From the NCBI GenBank assembly GCA_005656395.1, contig SRSI01000019.1:496001-560000 (forward strand): DNA of 64,000 bases, in the 5' to 3' direction. This DNA is from Strongyloides papillosus. Its lineage: Eukaryota > Nematoda > Chromadorea > Rhabditida > Strongyloididae. The notes below the pieces were generated by a model. It was not told where the DNA came from, did no database searches, and was given only the letters and a program-made list of their open reading frames with translations. A program made the translations under genes and the position numbers. This document shows, piece after piece, positions 60,491 to 64,000 of the stretch. Numbering within the stretch: the first letter of the stretch is position 1; each line of letters opens with the position of its first letter.

Positions 60491-60712
60491 AACCGTGCTT
60501 TTAGATAAGGTAAATGACTATTATATATATAACTTCTATTGTATGAAAAGATAAGTGATTGGATACAACAATATATTAAGTCGTAGCGAATGAAATGAGC
60601 TTTTTTTGATGCGCGTTGTTTGACGTGCGTTTTCTCAAATGATTGACTATTTTTTGTTATAAAAACAAACTGTTAAATTCTCCTAAATCTTCTCTACACG
60701 ATGATATATATA

Positions 60713-62150
60713 CAAGGTGTCTCATAATTAACTCCCCACCTGCGAGAGTTAATAACTTTTTTCTACGAAGAGATAAAACGTGAAATATTGCAGATTAGTA
60801 GAACTAAAAGACAATATTTTTTATTTTTAAAAAATTATGGTCCCATTAGGACTTATAGTCATTTTAAAAAAATGTGTTTTTTTTGTCTTTCTAAAAACGT
60901 AACTTTTTTATATAACGAGATATTGAAATGATTCTTCTACAGATCGAAAGCTCAACTTTTTTTGTACTAGAATCCTCAATATCATAAATATTAAACTTCA
61001 TTAACACTATTTAATTTTTAATTAAAACAAAAAATCACGATTTTTGCTGAAATTTCGTAGTTTTTTCAAAATTAAAGTTTATTGAGAAGATTCTCGCAAA
61101 ATCTTTATCATTATTCTGATAGAGTAAACGATGCTCTATCTAACGGTAATGATCTTGTTTCCTAGTAATAATTTTCAAGAAAGTTATGACAATCCAAAAA
61201 TAGTCTACTTTCTCCATGTTCTTTAGTATTTAGAAAAAATATGTTATTTTTTTTAATTTTTCAACATTTATAATGCTTCTTTAATGAACGTAATTGAAAT
61301 ATTATCCTATTTTGTATTGTTATTTGTTCATATTTCAAACATAAACTTTATAAAAACAAGGCCGAATATACGATATTTTTGAAAAGTACGTAAAAATGCT
61401 TTTATGGGATAATAATCATGTAAAAGAGTATGAAATACAAATAAATAATGAAAAATATTTAAAAAAATTATATTTTTAACAAAATTTTAGCGATAGAAAT
61501 TATTAAAATTTTTTTAGCCATATGTAGAAAAATAAACAATATAATGTAAATTAGCATACTTTATTGATAACAACAATGCTAATAGATATCAAATATGTTG
61601 AAATAAATAGTGTTTATAACCTAAATTTTTACCAAAAGTACGAAATTTGTGATGTTTGGTAAATCATAACTTTCGTCAATGTCCTTTGATTTTAATAGCA
61701 TTATTCTCATTCGATAGTGCTTCGTTAACTCTATCAAAATAATGATATAATATTTGTGATAATTTTCTCAATGACCTTTAATTTTAAAAAAAGCACGGAG
61801 TTTTGGTGAAAATCGTGGTTTTTTTGTTTTAATTAAAAATTAAACAATGTTAATGAAGTTCAATATTTATGATATTAAAGATTCTAGTACAAAAGAAGTT
61901 GAGCTTTCGATTTGTAAAAGAATTTTCTTAATATCTCTTTATATAAAAAAGTTACGTACTCGTAAAGGCGAAAAAAACACATTTTTTTAAATAGCCATAA
62001 GTCCTAATGGGACCATAATTTTTTAAAAATAAAAAAAATGAAAAATATTGTTTCTTAGTTCTACTAACCTGCAAAATTTCACGTTTTTATCTCTTTGTAG
62101 AAAGAAGTTATAAGTTCTCGCAAGTGGAGAGTTAATTATGGGACACCCTG
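60713..62150. mobile_element. long-inverted-repeat DNA element with TA target
   Basis: 1,438 bp flanked by TA. The ends CAAGGTGTCTCATAATTAAC and its partner GTTAATTATGGGACACCCTG begin inverted arms of about 400 bp (60,713-61,110 and 61,765-62,150). The loop has no transposase frame. A single related end lies at 59,746. The TA target and size fit a Tc1/mariner-class MITE. Confidence 0.8.
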
Positions 62151-62152
62151 TA

Positions 62153-63451
62153 CATTTAACTGTAATTATACATTCTCACGGTTTGTCTGATTCAAGCCTT
62201 TATACTCTATTGTATCTTCTGAATTTATTAATACTTTTAAAGACCTCATATACTTGTTTGGTTCGGCATAGATAATTCGTATTAATAATTCGAAAACATT
62301 TTCTGGCAATGTTTTTGGTCTAGAAATGAAATTACTTAAAATAAATGTTAAATATGAGTTACATTATAACAGCAACTTAGAATCAAAGAAATGTTTGGTA
62401 CTTTAACAAGAGTATTGGCGAAACTCCAAATAGACAATGATAGTGTCAATTGAGCTAGTAAACTTTTACGTATAACCTTTGTGTTAAATACTACATATAA
62501 AGAAAGTCCTTCTGTTTATTCAAGATTTTTGGTCTTACTGAAAGATTAGGTTAGTTATGTGTGTAAAAGTATTAAAAAAGTAGTACTCGATGGAATTAAT
62601 GATATAAAAGAACAAGTTATCATACGAGAAAGAGGAATTAAAATAAAAGAGTCTAACATAATAAGAACAAAAAAAAGTAAATAGAAAAGGTGAATCTCTC
62701 TATAAATCTCTTGTTATAGTTGACGAAGTAATCAACTATCGCATGTTTTATAAGCTTTTGTAAGATCAAAAAAGTAAAGGTAAAAGTGGAAAAAAAAAGC
62801 TGTTCGGTTACTCAAGTGAAGATGGTAAAAAAAGTTAAAGATAATGGTAAGAGAACGAACGTTAGTCCGTTTCTACTAGACAACGTTCGAATAAAATCAA
62901 AATCGCTGTGCAAAACTTTAAGATGTGGAAGTGAAATTTGAATAATTTACCATAAATCAAACAAATGTAGACACCAAAAAAATTGAATATTAAATTTTAT
63001 ATTTGTATTTTATATATATTTACCTGTTTGATTGAATGAATAATTTTTACTACATAATATTGATGTTACTTTTAATACTGAGTAACGATGTATCTTTATA
63101 TTTTTAAGAGATGTTATAAATAATATTTATTCTAATATTACTTTAATAAAAGTGCATAATTTATTTGTTATTTCGAGAAGATCACTTTGCTCTTTAACAA
63201 AATATGTAAAACAAATTTTAAAGTAAAATAAAGTCCTCAATTTATTAATATTTAATGACAAATTTTTTCATAGTATAACTCTTGTTAATAGCATTATTCT
63301 GAGTCATTTAAAAATTGAATATTTTACATTTATATATTTTTTATCAATATATACGTGTATGCTAAAAATATAAATACCGTAAGCGGTGTAAAAAACTAAA
63401 AATATTTTTTGGCGTTTAGAAAAAACTGTTTGATTTAAACAGTTTAATAGA
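62153..63451. other. intergenic, no gene seen
   Basis: From 62,200 to 62,950 base composition is slightly less AT-rich, with many interrupted short frames. This could be a decayed coding or retroelement piece, but I recognise no motif. The last 450 bp are AT-rich and should hold the promoter of the next gene. Confidence 0.45.
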
Positions 63452-63934
63452 ATGAATATTAAATATCTTTTTTGGATTTTATTTATCATTTTATTCTTTG
63501 TAAATTGTGTATGTTTATATCAAAGTTTTTATGCACTTTTAATTTAGGATTCTGGTTCACATGGAAAAAAAGAAGATGATGATAATTCAGAAGAAACTGA
63601 AGAAGACAAGCAAAGCTTAGAAATTACCAGACAGACTATTCAAATATTAAGTGAAATTGATGCTGTTGTAAATCCTGAAAAAAATGATGAAATTAATAGT
63701 AATGTGAGAACCATAAATACTAGTCATAAAAGAAAAAGTAATATTTATAATTCTTCTTTATATCAAGGTGATATTATGCTAGCACCAAATGACGCTTTAG
63801 AACTAATTGAAGAAGCAGAAAAAGTAGCAAGAGAAAAAAATGTTGATATTACGAGTATTAATGCAAAAATTAAAACTTTTGCTGAAAATCTAAAACTTAA
63901 TCTAAAAGGTACTTCAAGTGAAAATAACAAATGA
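63452..63934 (+). CDS. secreted freestanding astacin-prodomain-like protein B
   Basis: Exons 63452-63508 (19-codon signal peptide, MNIKYLFWILFIILFFVNC) and 63548-63934 (39-nt intron) give 147 aa. The layout repeats protein A: an acidic start (EDDDNSEETEEDK), EITRQTIQILSEID, a basic spacer (SHKRKS), then NSSLYQGDIMLAPNDALELI with YQGD at about 91-94. It ends KGTSSENNK with AATAAA signals from 63,939, so no protease domain follows in the gene. It is about 100 residues shorter than protein A, mostly in the linker. Tyr stands in place of the usual Phe of F-x-G-D. Confidence 0.72.
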
Positions 63935-64000
63935 CGAAAATAAAGCAGTAAAAATAAAGTTTTTATTTGGTTATAGCAAAAAATTTTCATTAACTAATAT

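Noticed and set aside
60455..60495. Hammerhead-type self-cleaving ribozyme
   Set aside because: CTGATAAG resembles the core CUGANGA, but the G is missing and the matching GAAA and third stem are not in place.
1..64000. tRNA, rRNA, spliced-leader RNA genes or CRISPR arrays
   Set aside because: I looked for paired tRNA arms with a TTCGA loop, rRNA-like conserved blocks and regularly spaced repeats and found none. Single TTCGAA words occur without stems.

Overview
The window looks like nuclear DNA of a parasitic or facultatively parasitic nematode of the Strongyloides group. The evidence is the very AT-rich sequence, the many spliced introns of only 36-53 nt with GTAAGT-like donors and TTTAG or TTTCAG acceptors, and the gene families present. 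These are clustered astacins with EGF and CUB domains, CAP/SCP-TAPS proteins, an SXP/RAL-2 protein, a DUF273 glycosyltransferase, a nematode serpentine receptor and a KIN-15/16-like receptor tyrosine kinase. I rebuilt the exon structures by hand from splice motifs and frame continuity. None is confirmed by transcripts.

Layout. 0-5.2 kb (minus strand): a complete seven-exon receptor tyrosine kinase and, downstream of it, a paralogue of its ectodomain that stops before any kinase domain. 6.9-10.2 kb: an SXP/RAL-2 secreted protein, a three-exon chemoreceptor and mitochondrial ribosomal protein mS34. 12.6-17.3 kb: a small membrane protein and a DUF273 glycosyltransferase. 18.3-30.2 kb: a tandem array of astacin-like proteins whose zinc-binding and catalytic residues are replaced (three intact, one pseudogene). 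It is followed by a CAP protein and by two decayed copies of an astacin + CAP module.

30.7-46.6 kb is repeat-rich. Two 1.6-kb arms of a tandem repeat face each other. Between them lie an internally deleted LINE, a secreted protein with a basic then an acidic repeat tract, and two copies of a TA-flanked DNA element. One of these copies is split by a very young LTR retrotransposon with identical 137-bp LTRs and a 5-bp target duplication. 43.4-49.2 kb: a secreted protein made of a freestanding astacin-prodomain-like segment, a Tigger/pogo-type element, and the only astacin here with an intact active site, whose 5' coding exon is broken by a 1.19-kb foldback element. 49.3-63.4 kb: gene-poor, with a decayed RTE-like LINE, a second copy of its deletion derivative, and a 1.44-kb long-inverted-repeat element. 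At 63.5 kb is a second prodomain-only gene.

The most interesting biology concerns astacins. Catalytically dead astacins are kept as intact genes next to a CAP gene, and two separate secreted proteins carry the FxGD zymogen-type motif that the astacin genes here lack. This suggests, as inference, non-proteolytic or regulatory roles. The kinase-less receptor paralogue next to the receptor kinase is a second candidate decoy or regulator system.
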